Source: CAYRNR01 sp964425605
GTDB lineage: Bacteria > Myxococcota_A > UBA796 > UBA9615 > CAYRNR01
Direction: 5' to 3'
Length of the DNA: 64,000 nt
NCBI GenBank assembly: GCA_964425605.1
Contig: CAYRNR010000001.1
Coordinates: 1-64,000 of the forward strand
Positions 44,624 through 57,608 of this stretch are shown here, in pieces. A program made the translations under genes and the position numbers. Under the pieces are notes generated by a model. That model saw only the letters and a list, made by a program, of their open reading frames with translations. It was not told the DNA's origin and did not search any database. How positions within the stretch are numbered: position 1 is the stretch's first letter; every line of letters begins with the position of its first letter.

Positions 44624-45842
<1,219 letters not shown>

Positions 45843-45871
<29 letters not shown>

Positions 45872-47189
45872 CGGCGATCTTCTCGGCCACCTGCTCTGCG
45901 GTCCGGTGGCCCGTGTCCAGGACGAGGTCCGCAGCCCTCGCGTAGGTCGGAAGTCGTTCGTCCAGCAGTCCTCTCAGGGCCTGCCGGGGCTCCTCGCCCG
46001 CCAGCAGCGGGCGCGTGGATTCACGGTCGGCGTGGGCCCGCGCGGCGGCCACGGCCGGGGTCGCCCAGAGCCACACGACGCAGGCGGCCTCGCGCACCCG
46101 CTGGCGCGTCCTCGGCCGCAGCAACGAGCCGCCGCCCAGGGCGATCACCCCCTCGGGGGTGGCCAGCGCGCGGGTGACCGCCGTGGCCTCCATCTGCCGG
46201 AACCGGGCCTCGCCGAGGCGCTCGAACACCTCGGCCACGGACATCCCCGCCTCCTGCTCGACCAGCGCGTCGGTGTCCACGAAGGGCACGTCGAGCTGCT
46301 GCGCGAGGAGCCTTCCCACGGTCGTCTTGCCGGTGCCCATCATCCCGGCCAGGGCGATCCGGCGCGGCCGCTCGGGGATGGTGGCCGCGGCCATGGCCCG
46401 GGCCATGTGCTCGCGGGGGGGCTCGTTGCCGGTGAGCACGCGGAACCCGGCCTCGGCCTGGCCCAGCAGCCAGCGTCGGCCGCCGCCGTACTCGCACGCC
46501 CCTTCGCGGGCCACCTCGGCCAGCTGGGGGGACTTGTAGTTCGCGTCCAGGACCAGCTTGCCCGGTGTCAGCCACGCGGAGTCCACCGGGGCGACCGTGG
46601 TGGGCAGGCACGAGAAGATGATGTCCGCGTCCTCGAACTCCCCGGGCGCCTCCGACCACGTGGCCGCGCGGGTCCCCAGCTTCGCGGCCGCGCGGCACGC
46701 CCGCTCGGCCGTGCGGTTGATGAGCACCACGTCCTGCGCGCCGCCGCGACGCAGCGCGAACGCCGCGGCGCACGCCGCGCCACCCGCTCCGAGGATCGCC
46801 ACGTGCTTGCCCCGCAGCGACGCGGTCCGCGATCGCCACATGGCCTCCACCCCCACCGGGTCGGTATTGAAACCCACGGTGCCCTCCGGGCGGACCGCGA
46901 TGGCGTTGACCGCGCCGATGTGAGTCGCCGCGTCGTCGCATGCGTCCAGCAGCGGCAACACGCGCTCCTTGAGGGGAGAGGTCACGTTGATGCCCCGCAG
47001 CCCGATCTCCCGTGTGAGTCGGAGGGCCTCCTCGGCGTCGTCCACGGCCAGCCGCGAGTAGATCGCGTCCATGCCCAGGGCTTCGAAACCGGCGGAGAAC
47101 AGGGACGGGCTGAGGCTGTGGAGTATGGGTCGGCCGGTGACGGCGTACATCTCCGGTCTGGCTGCGGCGCGTGGGCGGCTGGAACCCAT
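45843..47189 (-). CDS. aroE-aroK: Fused shikimate dehydrogenase - shikimate kinase
   Basis: A 448-residue fusion. Residues about 14-275 are AroE: SLSPSLFSAGFEALG, RGINVTSPLKE with the catalytic Lys, NTDPVGVE and the NADP motif ILGAGGAACAAAF. Residues about 285-448 are AroK: ALAGMMGTGKTTVGR (P-loop), FVDTDALVEQ and GEARFRQMEATAV, then ALGGGSL. The order means one chain does the two consecutive steps before AroA, which follows with overlap. Each half looks complete. ATG 47189 has GAGGTGAGGT upstream. Confidence 0.95.
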
Positions 47190-47226
47190 ACCTCACCTCT
47201 ACCTGCTCGCCTGGTCGCCGTCTACC

Positions 47227-47247
47227 GGTGTTCCGATCTGGAACACC
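47227..47247. promoter_or_regulatory. Inverted-repeat operator candidate GGTGTTCC-N5-GGAACACC
   Basis: A perfect 8+8 inverted repeat with a five-base spacer in the gap between the divergent aroE-aroK and regulator genes. A related site follows 44 bases farther on. Confidence 0.5.
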
Positions 47248-47270
47248 ATGGCACAGTCCGATTTTCATCG

Positions 47271-47291
47271 GGTGTTCCGTTTCGGGACAGT
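47271..47291. promoter_or_regulatory. Second, degenerate operator candidate
   Basis: GGTGTTCC, five bases, GGGACAGT. The left arm is identical to the first site and the right arm matches five of eight. The centres are 44 bases apart, about four helical turns, so both lie on one DNA face. Confidence 0.35.
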
Positions 47292-47413
47292 CGGCCGGGA
47301 TAACCGGCTCACGCGAATCAGGATTTCGACGGCACGGAACTTGCTGTCATTCTGTGTAGTGGGAGCCCTGCGCGTGGACGAACCCATTCGTGGGACGATC
47401 CACAGGAGGTCGG

Positions 47414-48223
47414 GTGGATATCCGGTTCTGGGGGGACAGCGATCGGCGAGCCCCGACGTGGGTCGTCGATCGTGTCCTGCGTCAGCTCGGGGAGGCAGGA
47501 GAGACGGGCGTTCTCTTCTTGCGTGCCCGTGGCGAGACGGACTCGGAGATCCACCTCCGCGACGGCCACGTGGTGGGCTGTTTCTGCGTGGCCGATGCCT
47601 GGCTCCTCGCGCGGCGGCTGGTGAGCGCGGGGGTGGTGGACGCCCGGGACATGGGGGCGTTGGCCGCCTGCGACACGGCGCTGCACGATGCCCTGGACGA
47701 GGTCGGTCTGGTGGACCCTGTGACCCTGCATTCGGTCCTCGCGGAGCGTTTCCGCGACACCTTCCACTTCGCCTGCGCCACGACCTGGCAGTCCATCGAG
47801 TTCCTGCGGCTGGGCAGCCTGCTGTTGCCTCCCTCGGCACCCGGAGCGATGCCCGTGGCGCTGCTGGCCCGAGTGGAAGCGTGGAGGCGAGAGGTGGGGG
47901 ACGTCCTGGGGCGCCTGAGGCGGTCACCGGGCGTCCGGGTGCACGCGACCCTCGACCCACTGGAGCTCTCGGGCGAGGCCGCCGTGGTGCTGGCCCGGAT
48001 CGCGGGGCCGACGGCCCTGTCCTCGGTGGTGGCGAGGAGCCCCATCGAGCGGTATCGCACCCTGGCGGTGCTGGCGCGCATGGCCGGGGACGGCAGCGTG
48101 CTGTTCGAGGACGAACAACGAGGGGCTGGCCCGCTGGGAGACCCCTGGGGCTGGATCGACGGCTGGGGCAGAGGTGAGGAGGACGACCCTGACGGGAGCG
48201 CGATGATGATGGAGGAAGAGTGA
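47414..48223 (+). CDS. Putative regulatory protein resembling DUF4388/PATAN proteins
   Basis: A 269-residue cytoplasmic protein. The first part (GETGVLFLRARGETDSEIHLRDGHVVGC) resembles the DUF4388/PATAN fold found in signalling proteins of myxobacteria. The rest is helical (RLVSAGVVDARDMGALAACD, ALLARVEAWRREVGDVLGRL) and ends in an acidic tail with MMMEEE. GTG 47414 is chosen for the AGGAGG four bases upstream. Its stop overlaps the start of the sigma-54 activator (GTGA), so the two are co-expressed and may act together. Confidence 0.6.
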   Translation: MDIRFWGDSDRRAPTWVVDRVLRQLGEAGETGVLFLRARGETDSEIHLRDGHVVGCFCVADAWLLARRLVSAGVVDARDMGALAACDTALHDALDEVGLVDPVTLHSVLAERFRDTFHFACATTWQSIEFLRLGSLLLPPSAPGAMPVALLARVEAWRREVGDVLGRLRRSPGVRVHATLDPLELSGEAAVVLARIAGPTALSSVVARSPIERYRTLAVLARMAGDGSVLFEDEQRGAGPLGDPWGWIDGWGRGEEDDPDGSAMMMEEE

Positions 48224-49698
48224 CGGATCCCTGGCTGATCGAGTTGAAGGAACGACTGGAGGATCGGCCCGAAGACCTGGACGCGATCCTGCTCGAGGTG
48301 GTCAACGAGGTGACGCGCCGGCTCGGCGCGGACCGCAGCACCCTGTACCTCGTCGAGCACGCGAGCAATCGGCTGGTCAGCCGGGTCGCCCAGCGCTCCG
48401 AGATCGCGGAGATCCGGCTGCGGCTGGGCGAGGGTGTCGCCGGCGAGGTGGCCCGGACCGGCCGCGTCCAGCACCTGCGCCGCGGGCAGCGTCCGCCCCG
48501 GGCGGCGAGGCGGATCGACGAGGCCACCGGCTACCACACCGAGTGCCTCCTCGCCGCGCCCGTGCGCGATCCGCGGTGCAACGTCATCGCCGTGCTCCAG
48601 GCGCTGAACAAGAAGAACGGCGACTTCGACGCGGCGGACGTGGAGCGGGTCCAGGTGCTCGCGGCTCAGATCGGCGAGCTGCTGCTGGCGTCCAGCCTGC
48701 GCCACCAGCTGGTCCCCGGGCAGTCCCACGCGCTGTCGTTCAAGTTCAACAACATCATCGGCGAGTCGCCGGTGATGCTCGACGTCTACGACCGCACCGA
48801 CCGCGCCGCCCGCACGGACGTCACGGTGCTGCTGCGCGGCGAGAGCGGCTCGGGCAAGGAGCTGTTCGCCCAGGCCATCCACTACAACTCGAGCCGCCGC
48901 GACGCCCCGTTCGTCAAGGTGGACTGCGCGGCCCTTCCGGAGTCCCTGATCGAGAACGAGCTGTTCGGTCACGACAAGGGCGCGTACACCAGCGCGGACG
49001 GCGAGGCCGAGGGCAAGGTGGAGGCCGCCGAGGGGGGGACCCTGTTCCTCGACGAGGTGGGCGAGCTGTCCCGGGGCGTCCAGGTCAAGCTGCTGAGGCT
49101 GCTGCAGGACAAGCGCTACCTGCGCATCGGTGGGACCATCGCCCGCAAGGCGAACGTCCGGTTCGTCTGCGCCACCAACCAGAACCTCGAGGAGGCGGTC
49201 TCCAGCGGCACGTTCCGCCAGGACCTGTACTACCGCGTGCGCGTCGTGGAGATCGTGGTCCCCCCCCTGCGCGACCGCGGCCCCGCCGATCTGTGCCGGC
49301 TCATCGAACACTTCCTCGCCGAGGCCTGCCACCGCCACGACCGGCCGGGGCTCACCCTGTCCCCGTTGGCGGTCAAGACGCTGCACGCCCACGAGTGGCC
49401 GGGCAACGTGCGGGAGCTCAAGAACTGCATCGAGTCCGCCGTGGTCCTCGCCCCCGGCGAGATCATCGGACCGCAACACCTGCCGATCACCTCCACCTTC
49501 CCGATGTTCGCCACCGAGGAGGTGGAGCCCCAGGAGGCCCGGGACGTGTTCATCACGGATCTGCGCAGCCTGCGGGAGGTGGAGCTGGACTACATCGCCC
49601 ACGTCCTCGAGGCGGTGGGAGGGAACCGCAGCGCGGCGGCGCGGCTGCTGGGGATCGGACGCAACACCCTGCTGCGCAAGATCAAGGCCCTGGGATAG
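48220..49698 (+). CDS. GAF-domain sigma-54-dependent transcriptional activator
   Basis: A 492-residue bacterial enhancer-binding protein. The N-terminal GAF domain (about 20-165) ends AVLQALNKKNGDFDAADV. The AAA+ domain (about 180-420) has Walker A GESGSGKE and Walker B GTLFLDEVGEL. The sigma-54 contact loop reads GAYTSA, not GAFTGA. The C-terminal Fis-type HTH is EAVGGNRSAAARLLGIGRNTLLRKI. It activates sigma-54 promoters when the GAF domain senses its ligand. The Phe to Tyr change is tolerated in known proteins; the Gly to Ser change is unusual and could weaken activation. The two operator candidates upstream suggest self-regulation. Confidence 0.92.
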   Translation: MTDPWLIELKERLEDRPEDLDAILLEVVNEVTRRLGADRSTLYLVEHASNRLVSRVAQRSEIAEIRLRLGEGVAGEVARTGRVQHLRRGQRPPRAARRIDEATGYHTECLLAAPVRDPRCNVIAVLQALNKKNGDFDAADVERVQVLAAQIGELLLASSLRHQLVPGQSHALSFKFNNIIGESPVMLDVYDRTDRAARTDVTVLLRGESGSGKELFAQAIHYNSSRRDAPFVKVDCAALPESLIENELFGHDKGAYTSADGEAEGKVEAAEGGTLFLDEVGELSRGVQVKLLRLLQDKRYLRIGGTIARKANVRFVCATNQNLEEAVSSGTFRQDLYYRVRVVEIVVPPLRDRGPADLCRLIEHFLAEACHRHDRPGLTLSPLAVKTLHAHEWPGNVRELKNCIESAVVLAPGEIIGPQHLPITSTFPMFATEEVEPQEARDVFITDLRSLREVELDYIAHVLEAVGGNRSAAARLLGIGRNTLLRKIKALG

Positions 49699-49704
49699 GC
49701 GCCC

Positions 49705-50268
49705 CTACAGTCCAGCCAGGTACTCGTCCAGCAGGTGGCCCAGGTGGCGCTCCAGCACGGTCGCGGAGGCCTGCAGGACCTCCTCCTCTTGCTCGTGGTG
49801 GAACTCCATGAAGATGGGGAAGCTGACCTCGGTGGTCACGGCCTCGTCGGGGTGCCCCGGGGGCACCAGCGACAGCGTGGCGTCCACGGTCCAGCGGTAG
49901 CGGCCCGACAGCAGCGAGAAGTACCGCGGCTCGGTCTCCACCAGCAACAGCAGGTCCGCGCCCGGGTGATGGTCCGACAGGTAGCCCACCCGGTGCAGGG
50001 TGCGGCGCTTGGTGGCGAAGACCTCGGCGAAGTCGGCCTCGGTGAGCACGTCGGGCTGCAGGTTGTGGCCCTGGACCACCTCCAGGATCACCGCGGCCAC
50101 GTCGTCCGGCACCCCGGTGACCCCCGGCTGGTCCGGGTACGAGACCGCGGCCACCACCACCACGTCCAGCGGCGTGGGCGCCTGGATGCCCTTGGGCTTG
50201 GGGATGCACGAGACGGCCGATGCGAGCAGTACGACGACCGCGATCCGACTGGCGTGTCTCAGAACCAT
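49705..50268 (-). CDS. Small lipoprotein of the alpha-glucan operon
   Basis: A 187-residue lipoprotein (lipobox ASAVSC). The body starts LDVVVVAAVSYPDQPGVTGVPDDVAAVIL and has several hydrophobic strands; LLLLVETEPRYFSLLSGRYRW looks like a beta-hairpin. No family recognised. The start overlaps the porin stop by 10 bases, so it is the third gene of the debranching enzyme-porin operon and may be a porin partner or assembly factor. Confidence 0.68.
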   Translation of the reverse strand: MVLRHASRIAVVVLLASAVSCIPKPKGIQAPTPLDVVVVAAVSYPDQPGVTGVPDDVAAVILEVVQGHNLQPDVLTEADFAEVFATKRRTLHRVGYLSDHHPGADLLLLVETEPRYFSLLSGRYRWTVDATLSLVPPGHPDEAVTTEVSFPIFMEFHHEQEEEVLQASATVLERHLGHLLDEYLAGL

Positions 50269-51737
50269 ACTTCCGTCTCCAGGGCGATCACGTGGTGCCA
50301 GTGCTGCTCCACGTTGCCGAACTCGTTGAACTGGTCGAGGGTCTCGACGAAGTGGTTGCCGAAGGCGTTGTTCTGGTTGCTGTACTGGAAGCCGTACAGG
50401 ATGCGCAGGGACGGGCGCACGAAGATGCCGGGGCCCAGGGGGTTGAGCACGAAGCCGAACTTGCCCTGGAAGGTGTGGCGGGTGTCGGTGTCGCCGTACT
50501 CAAGCCCCTCGGTGTCGGGCATGCCCTCGGTGTTGGCGAAGATGCTGTCGGAGTGCTCGCGGTAGCGGTTGCCCTCGGTGGAGATCTCCCGCGCGGCGCT
50601 GCCCTCGGCGAGGAAGTGCAGGGTGCGGGTCAGGTAGAGCTGGGCGCGCAGCACCGTGGAGATGAACTGGCGGTCGTGGTCCGACGGCGCGATCTCGTTG
50701 TCCGCGTCCCAGTAGTGGCCGAACACCAGCCCCCAGGCCAGGTCGAGGCGGCGCGGCACCAGCGACAGCTGCATCTCGTTGCCCAGGTTGAACTGGTAGC
50801 GGTCGTTGGTCAGGTCGTTGATGTAGATGGTGTACTCGTCGCCGTTGTAGGTCTCGGAGTAGTGGGTCTCGGGGTGGAGCCGCAGCACGTTGACGTACAG
50901 GCTGTTCCAGCGCAGGGGGCCGAACCCGCCGAACCCCAGGTACCCGATGGCCTTGAACGACGCCGCGGACCGGCCCACGGGATCGGGGAAGTAGTCCTCG
51001 CGGTCGGGGTTGTCCTGGACCCAGGACTGGGCCACCTCGCCGCGGACGTAGTCCTCGTACTGGACGTCGGGGGTCTGGTAGGGGCCGTTGACGTTGCCCG
51101 TGACGCTGGGCTCGATGAGGTACTGCCCGCCCAGGCCCAGCTCGAAGTGCTTGGCCGCGCTGACCCGGAAGGTGCCTCCGAGGGTCAGGATGGTGTTGTA
51201 GTTGCCCTTCTTGATGTTGAAGCCGGAGTCCCCCACGCCGAGCATGGCGTCCACGGGCCCCTTCTTGAAGCGCGCGGACAGCCCCACGGTCTCGTAGAAG
51301 ATGCGCGCGGGCCACATGTCGTACAGGCCCAGCGTGCCGAAGTAGGTGTCCAGGGTGCCGACCTGCCACGTCACGTCGGGTAGCAGGATGTTGCCCGCCT
51401 GCACGTACAGCTCGGACAGCCGGAGGTTCGCCAGCGAGCCGTCGTCCGCCGTGGCGTTGCCGATGGAGCCGCCCTCGATCTTGGTGTGGATGGACGTCCA
51501 CACGTCGGTGCTGGTGCCCTGGGGCTCGAGCAGGTCCAGGCGGAGCTCCAGCGCGCCGTAGGGCCCCTCGTTGAGCAGCCGGCCGTGCAGGTTCCAGTAG
51601 CCCAGCTTGCCGTCCCCGCCCTGGAAGTCGGGGCGGGTGGAGATGCGGAAGTAGCCGGCCACGTCCGCGCTCACCGCCCGGGCCGTGGCCGGGGCGAGCA
51701 GGGTGGCCAGGAGGAACAACAGCGTGAGCTTGCGCAT
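50259..51737 (-). CDS. Outer-membrane porin, probably sugar-specific
   Basis: A 492-residue exported protein (signal KLTLLFLLATLLAPATARA) composed of alternating strands and ending in the outer-membrane C-terminal signature ALETEVWF. Typical strands are GALELRLDLLEPQG, RLSELYVQAGNILL and FELGLGGQYLIEPS. The neighbours (a debranching enzyme lipoprotein 12 bases upstream) point to uptake of maltodextrins or other oligosaccharides. I cannot confirm a LamB-type channel from sequence alone. The ATG at 51737 has GGAGGTGA upstream. Confidence 0.78.
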   Translation of the reverse strand: MRKLTLLFLLATLLAPATARAVSADVAGYFRISTRPDFQGGDGKLGYWNLHGRLLNEGPYGALELRLDLLEPQGTSTDVWTSIHTKIEGGSIGNATADDGSLANLRLSELYVQAGNILLPDVTWQVGTLDTYFGTLGLYDMWPARIFYETVGLSARFKKGPVDAMLGVGDSGFNIKKGNYNTILTLGGTFRVSAAKHFELGLGGQYLIEPSVTGNVNGPYQTPDVQYEDYVRGEVAQSWVQDNPDREDYFPDPVGRSAASFKAIGYLGFGGFGPLRWNSLYVNVLRLHPETHYSETYNGDEYTIYINDLTNDRYQFNLGNEMQLSLVPRRLDLAWGLVFGHYWDADNEIAPSDHDRQFISTVLRAQLYLTRTLHFLAEGSAAREISTEGNRYREHSDSIFANTEGMPDTEGLEYGDTDTRHTFQGKFGFVLNPLGPGIFVRPSLRILYGFQYSNQNNAFGNHFVETLDQFNEFGNVEQHWHHVIALETEVWF

Positions 51738-51749
51738 GATCGTCACCTC

Positions 51750-54236
<2,487 letters not shown>

Positions 54237-54365
54237 GGTTCGTCCCGTCGGTGGGGTGCAAGGGGCTGATACCTCGACGGGGGCGCAGGATCAAGGATCG
54301 CGCGCGTGGACGGGGTGCGTGGGTGCCCCGTCCTTGATAGGGTTCGACCCCAGGAGGAGACGCCC

Positions 54366-55139
54366 ATGCGCGGACTCATCTGGATCGCGTTGGCCGGAGG
54401 CTGGCTCCTGGGGCCGGGCTGTGGGCCCGGCGCGGGCGGGGACGACGACAGCGGCTCGACCGGCGACGACGACACCGGAGGTGACGACGACGCGGGTGAC
54501 GACGACGTCGCGGACGACTCCCTGACGGTCCTCGGCGGCGAACCCTGCGGAGCCCTGGCTTCGGTCTACTGGATGCTCGTGGGGAAGTCGGCGAGCTACA
54601 TCGTGGCTTCGACGGTGGACGATCACTGCACCAAGTTCTGGTCGGCCCACGACGACTACGGTGATCCGGTCCTGGAGTCCCTCTGGGCGGCGTACGACGC
54701 GGCGTACGCAGCCCAGGACGGCCCTGGCAGCTGCGTCGCCATGGTCGCCTACCAGGAGCACCTGCTGCCGACCCAGCAGGCGGTGTATCCGCCAGGCTCG
54801 TGCACGCTGGTGACGGTGTCGGAGGGGCTATCCGAGGCGCAGCCGCCGGAGGCCGTCTACCTGTACTTCGGTACGCGGGACTGGTCCGAGTGGCTGACCA
54901 GCACCTATGGCGACTGCAGCCAGGTCCAGACCTGGGAGGACTACCTCGCCATCGACGCAGGGTACTACAGCGGCTACCCGGCCCAGACGTGGATCCTCGC
55001 CGAGGGCGAGATGACCCTCGAGGATCTCGGGGAGAGCGTCTGGGGGGCCCACGCCAGCGGCCTGGTGCTGCGCCAGACGACCTACGGGCCCGAGGTCATC
55101 GTGGACTTCGACCTCACGGTGCCCCCGTGTCCGGGCTAG
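54366..55139 (+). CDS. Asp-rich lipoprotein of unknown function
   Basis: A 257-residue lipoprotein (lipobox LGPGC) with an acidic linker of about 30 residues made of GDDD/GDDDA units. The rest (LGGEPCGALASVYWMLV, YIVASTVDDHCTKFWSAHDD, GDCSQVQTWEDYLAI) has six or so cysteines and aromatic-rich stretches typical of an extracellular domain. No family recognised. ATG 54366 has AGGAGGAG upstream. Divergent from the debranching enzyme gene. Confidence 0.68.
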   Translation: MRGLIWIALAGGWLLGPGCGPGAGGDDDSGSTGDDDTGGDDDAGDDDVADDSLTVLGGEPCGALASVYWMLVGKSASYIVASTVDDHCTKFWSAHDDYGDPVLESLWAAYDAAYAAQDGPGSCVAMVAYQEHLLPTQQAVYPPGSCTLVTVSEGLSEAQPPEAVYLYFGTRDWSEWLTSTYGDCSQVQTWEDYLAIDAGYYSGYPAQTWILAEGEMTLEDLGESVWGAHASGLVLRQTTYGPEVIVDFDLTVPPCPG

Positions 55140-55210
55140 CACTCGCGCGGGTGACCTCATTAGTATGGCAAGACGCGCGGGACACTCGAACCGCCGAGGA
55201 AGGAACGACC

Positions 55211-55948
55211 ATGACGACTGGACGCTGGATCGTTGGATGCCCGTGGGCCCTGGCCGCGGGGTTGATTCTCGCGGGCTGCACGGCCTCGATCGATGGCGGC
55301 CGCGAGGACGACACGCCTGGGGGGTGCGGGGACGAGGTCGACAACGACGGCGACACGATCATCGACTGCGCGGACGAGGACTGCCTCGAGAGCGAAGAGT
55401 GTACCGGCGACGACGACGACGTCGGTGACGACGACGACGCCGGCGACGACGACGACGCCAGCGACGACGACGACGACTTCAGCCAGATCGACGGCGTCGA
55501 GGACCAGGATCCGGGCCCCTGCACAGGCCTGTGCATCAACGAGTTCATGGCCAGCAACGCCACGGGCGCCACGGACGCGAGCGGCGCCTTCCCGGACTGG
55601 ATGGAGCTGTACAATCCCTCCGGCGCCGACATCGACCTGGACGGGTACTTCGTCAGCGACGACCTGGCCTGGACCGACAGGCACGAGTTCGCCGGTGGGC
55701 TCGTCGTCCCGGCCGGGGGATGGTTGATCCTCTTTGCCGACGGTGACGTGGATCAGGGGGATCATCACCTCCCGTTCCGGCTCGCCAGGGATGGCGAGGA
55801 GATCGGCCTGTACACCTCCGACGGCACCGCACTCGACGAACTTCGCTACGGCCCCCAGGACACGGACGTGTCTGCGGCCCGCGTGGGCGACGGCGGCGAG
55901 GAGTGGGGCACCGACGACGGCGGTACGCCCGAGGGGCCCAACGACTGA
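55211..55948 (+). CDS. Lipoprotein with lamin-tail-like domain
   Basis: A 245-residue lipoprotein (lipobox LILAGC). It has a MopE-like Cys segment (GCGDEVDNDGDTIIDCADEDC), an Asp-run linker (four blocks of four or five Asp) and a C-terminal lamin-tail-like beta domain: CINEFMASNATGA, DWMELYNPSGADIDLDGYFVSDD, VVPAGGWLILFADGD. Such domains are common in surface and nuclease-associated proteins and bind partners or polymers. ATG 55211 has GAGGAAGGA upstream. Convergent with the DUF1846 gene, two bases apart. Confidence 0.8.
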   Translation: MTTGRWIVGCPWALAAGLILAGCTASIDGGREDDTPGGCGDEVDNDGDTIIDCADEDCLESEECTGDDDDVGDDDDAGDDDDASDDDDDFSQIDGVEDQDPGPCTGLCINEFMASNATGATDASGAFPDWMELYNPSGADIDLDGYFVSDDLAWTDRHEFAGGLVVPAGGWLILFADGDVDQGDHHLPFRLARDGEEIGLYTSDGTALDELRYGPQDTDVSAARVGDGGEEWGTDDGGTPEGPND

Positions 55949-55949
55949 C

Positions 55950-57470
55950 TCACGACACGAACAGCTTGTTCGTCGCGAAGTTGGGATCGCTGCTGAGGTG
56001 TACGCCGAGGCTGCGCAGCCCCTTCTCGTCCCCTGGCGTGGGGAGGTGGGTCATGTGCATCTCGCAGCCCGCGAGGGCGCCGAGCTGGGACATGGCGTCC
56101 TGGGCCACGGGGTTGGTCGTCATGGACGTGGCCAGGGCGATCAACGTCTCCTGGAGGTTGAGACTGATCGAGTCCCGGCCCAGCACGTCCTTGCGAAGGT
56201 TGCCGATGGCGTCGATCACGGCCGGGCTGAGCAGGTCCAGCCGCGAGGGGATCCCCGCGAGCTCCTTGATGGCGTTGAGCACCAGGGCCGAGGCCGCGTG
56301 GAGCAGCGGTGAGTTCTTGCCGGTGACGATGCGCCCGTCGGGGAGCTGGATGGCTGCCCCACTGTAGACCCCCCGGTGCCCCTTGTCGGCCTTGCTGCGG
56401 GCCTCGGCCGCGGCGTCGCGCGCGGGCAGGACGCAGACCCTGTGCTCGGGCTTGAGCTCGAACTCCTCGAGCAGCATCTCGATCCGCTTGACCGAGGCGG
56501 GCTCCTCCTGGCCCAGGGCCACGTCGCAGGCGTACCGGAAGTACCGCCGCATGATCTCGCGCTTGCCCGCTCCCTGGGCTGCGTCGTCGTCGACGATGGC
56601 GTAGCCGGCGCGGTTGACGCCCATGTCGGTGGGGGACTGGTACATGGACTGGCCGGTGATGCGCTCGAGGATGCGCTTGAGCAGGGGGAACGCAGCCACG
56701 TCGCGGTTGTAGTTGACCGCTCGCTCGCCGTGGGCCTCGAGGTGGAACGGATCGATCAGGTTCACGTCCCCGAGATCGGCGGTGGCGGCCTCGTAGGCGG
56801 CGTTGACCGGGTGGCGGAGGGGGAGACTCCAGATCGGGAACGTCTCGAACTTGGCGTAGCCGGCGCGAACCCCGCGCTGGTTCTCGTGGTAGACCTGCGA
56901 CAGGCAGGTGGCCATCTTGCCGCTGTTGGGCCCCGGCGCGTTGACCACGACCAGGGGTTTGGTCGTCTCGATGTAGGGGTTGGCGCCGTAGCCCTCGTCG
57001 CTGACCACCCGGTCCACGTCGGTGGGGTAGCCCTCGATGGGACGGTGCAGGTACACCGGGACCCCGCGGCTCTCGAGCTTCTTGTGGAAAGCGCAGGCGG
57101 CGGGCTGATCCGTGAAGCGTGTGATGACCACGCCGCGGACCTCCAGGCCCCAGTCCCGCAGGTCGTCGATGAGCTTGAACGTGTCGGCGTCGTAGGTGAT
57201 GCCGAAGTCGGCGCGCACCTTGTTGCGTTCGATGTCGCCGGCGTAGATGCACAGGATGATCTCGGCCTGGTCGGCCAGGCTCTGCAGCAGCCGCATCTTC
57301 ACGTTGGGATCGAACCCCGGCAAGACCCGCGAGGCGTGGTAGTCGAACAACAGCTTGCCGCCGAACTCCAGGTACAGCTTGTTGTCGAACTGGCCGATGC
57401 GCTCGCGGATGGCGGCGCTCTGCTCGGCGAGGTAGCGGTCGTTGTCGAATGCGATGGATCGGGGGCTCAT
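55950..57470 (-). CDS. DUF1846 family protein
   Basis: A 506-residue cytoplasmic protein whose length and wording match the DUF1846 family: SIAFDNDRYLAEQSAAIRER, LYLEFGGKLLFDYHASRVLPG, CIYAGDIERNKVRADFG and VVVNAPGPNSGKMATCLSQVYH, then HRGVYSGAAIQLPDGRIVTG. The NSGKMATC run looks like a nucleotide-binding loop. The biochemical function is not established. The start ATG has no strong ribosome site. The gene is divergent from the PAS protein across 138 bases. Confidence 0.9.
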   Translation of the reverse strand: MSPRSIAFDNDRYLAEQSAAIRERIGQFDNKLYLEFGGKLLFDYHASRVLPGFDPNVKMRLLQSLADQAEIILCIYAGDIERNKVRADFGITYDADTFKLIDDLRDWGLEVRGVVITRFTDQPAACAFHKKLESRGVPVYLHRPIEGYPTDVDRVVSDEGYGANPYIETTKPLVVVNAPGPNSGKMATCLSQVYHENQRGVRAGYAKFETFPIWSLPLRHPVNAAYEAATADLGDVNLIDPFHLEAHGERAVNYNRDVAAFPLLKRILERITGQSMYQSPTDMGVNRAGYAIVDDDAAQGAGKREIMRRYFRYACDVALGQEEPASVKRIEMLLEEFELKPEHRVCVLPARDAAAEARSKADKGHRGVYSGAAIQLPDGRIVTGKNSPLLHAASALVLNAIKELAGIPSRLDLLSPAVIDAIGNLRKDVLGRDSISLNLQETLIALATSMTTNPVAQDAMSQLGALAGCEMHMTHLPTPGDEKGLRSLGVHLSSDPNFATNKLFVS

Positions 57471-57608
57471 GGGCGGAGGCTCGCAATGTGGGGGTTCGGG
57501 CGGAAGGGTACGGGGCTTTGCGCGCGCTCGCAAGCGCGCGAGGACGGTTCCCCGGCAGGGCTTTTTCGCCGGCCACGAGCCCGTTACAATCGAAGACGAG
57601 GGGCAGCC

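Noticed and set aside
47248..47265. Possible sigma-54 promoter (TGGCAC) in the aroE-aroK to regulator gap
   Set aside because: No GC at the -12 position after the correct spacing.
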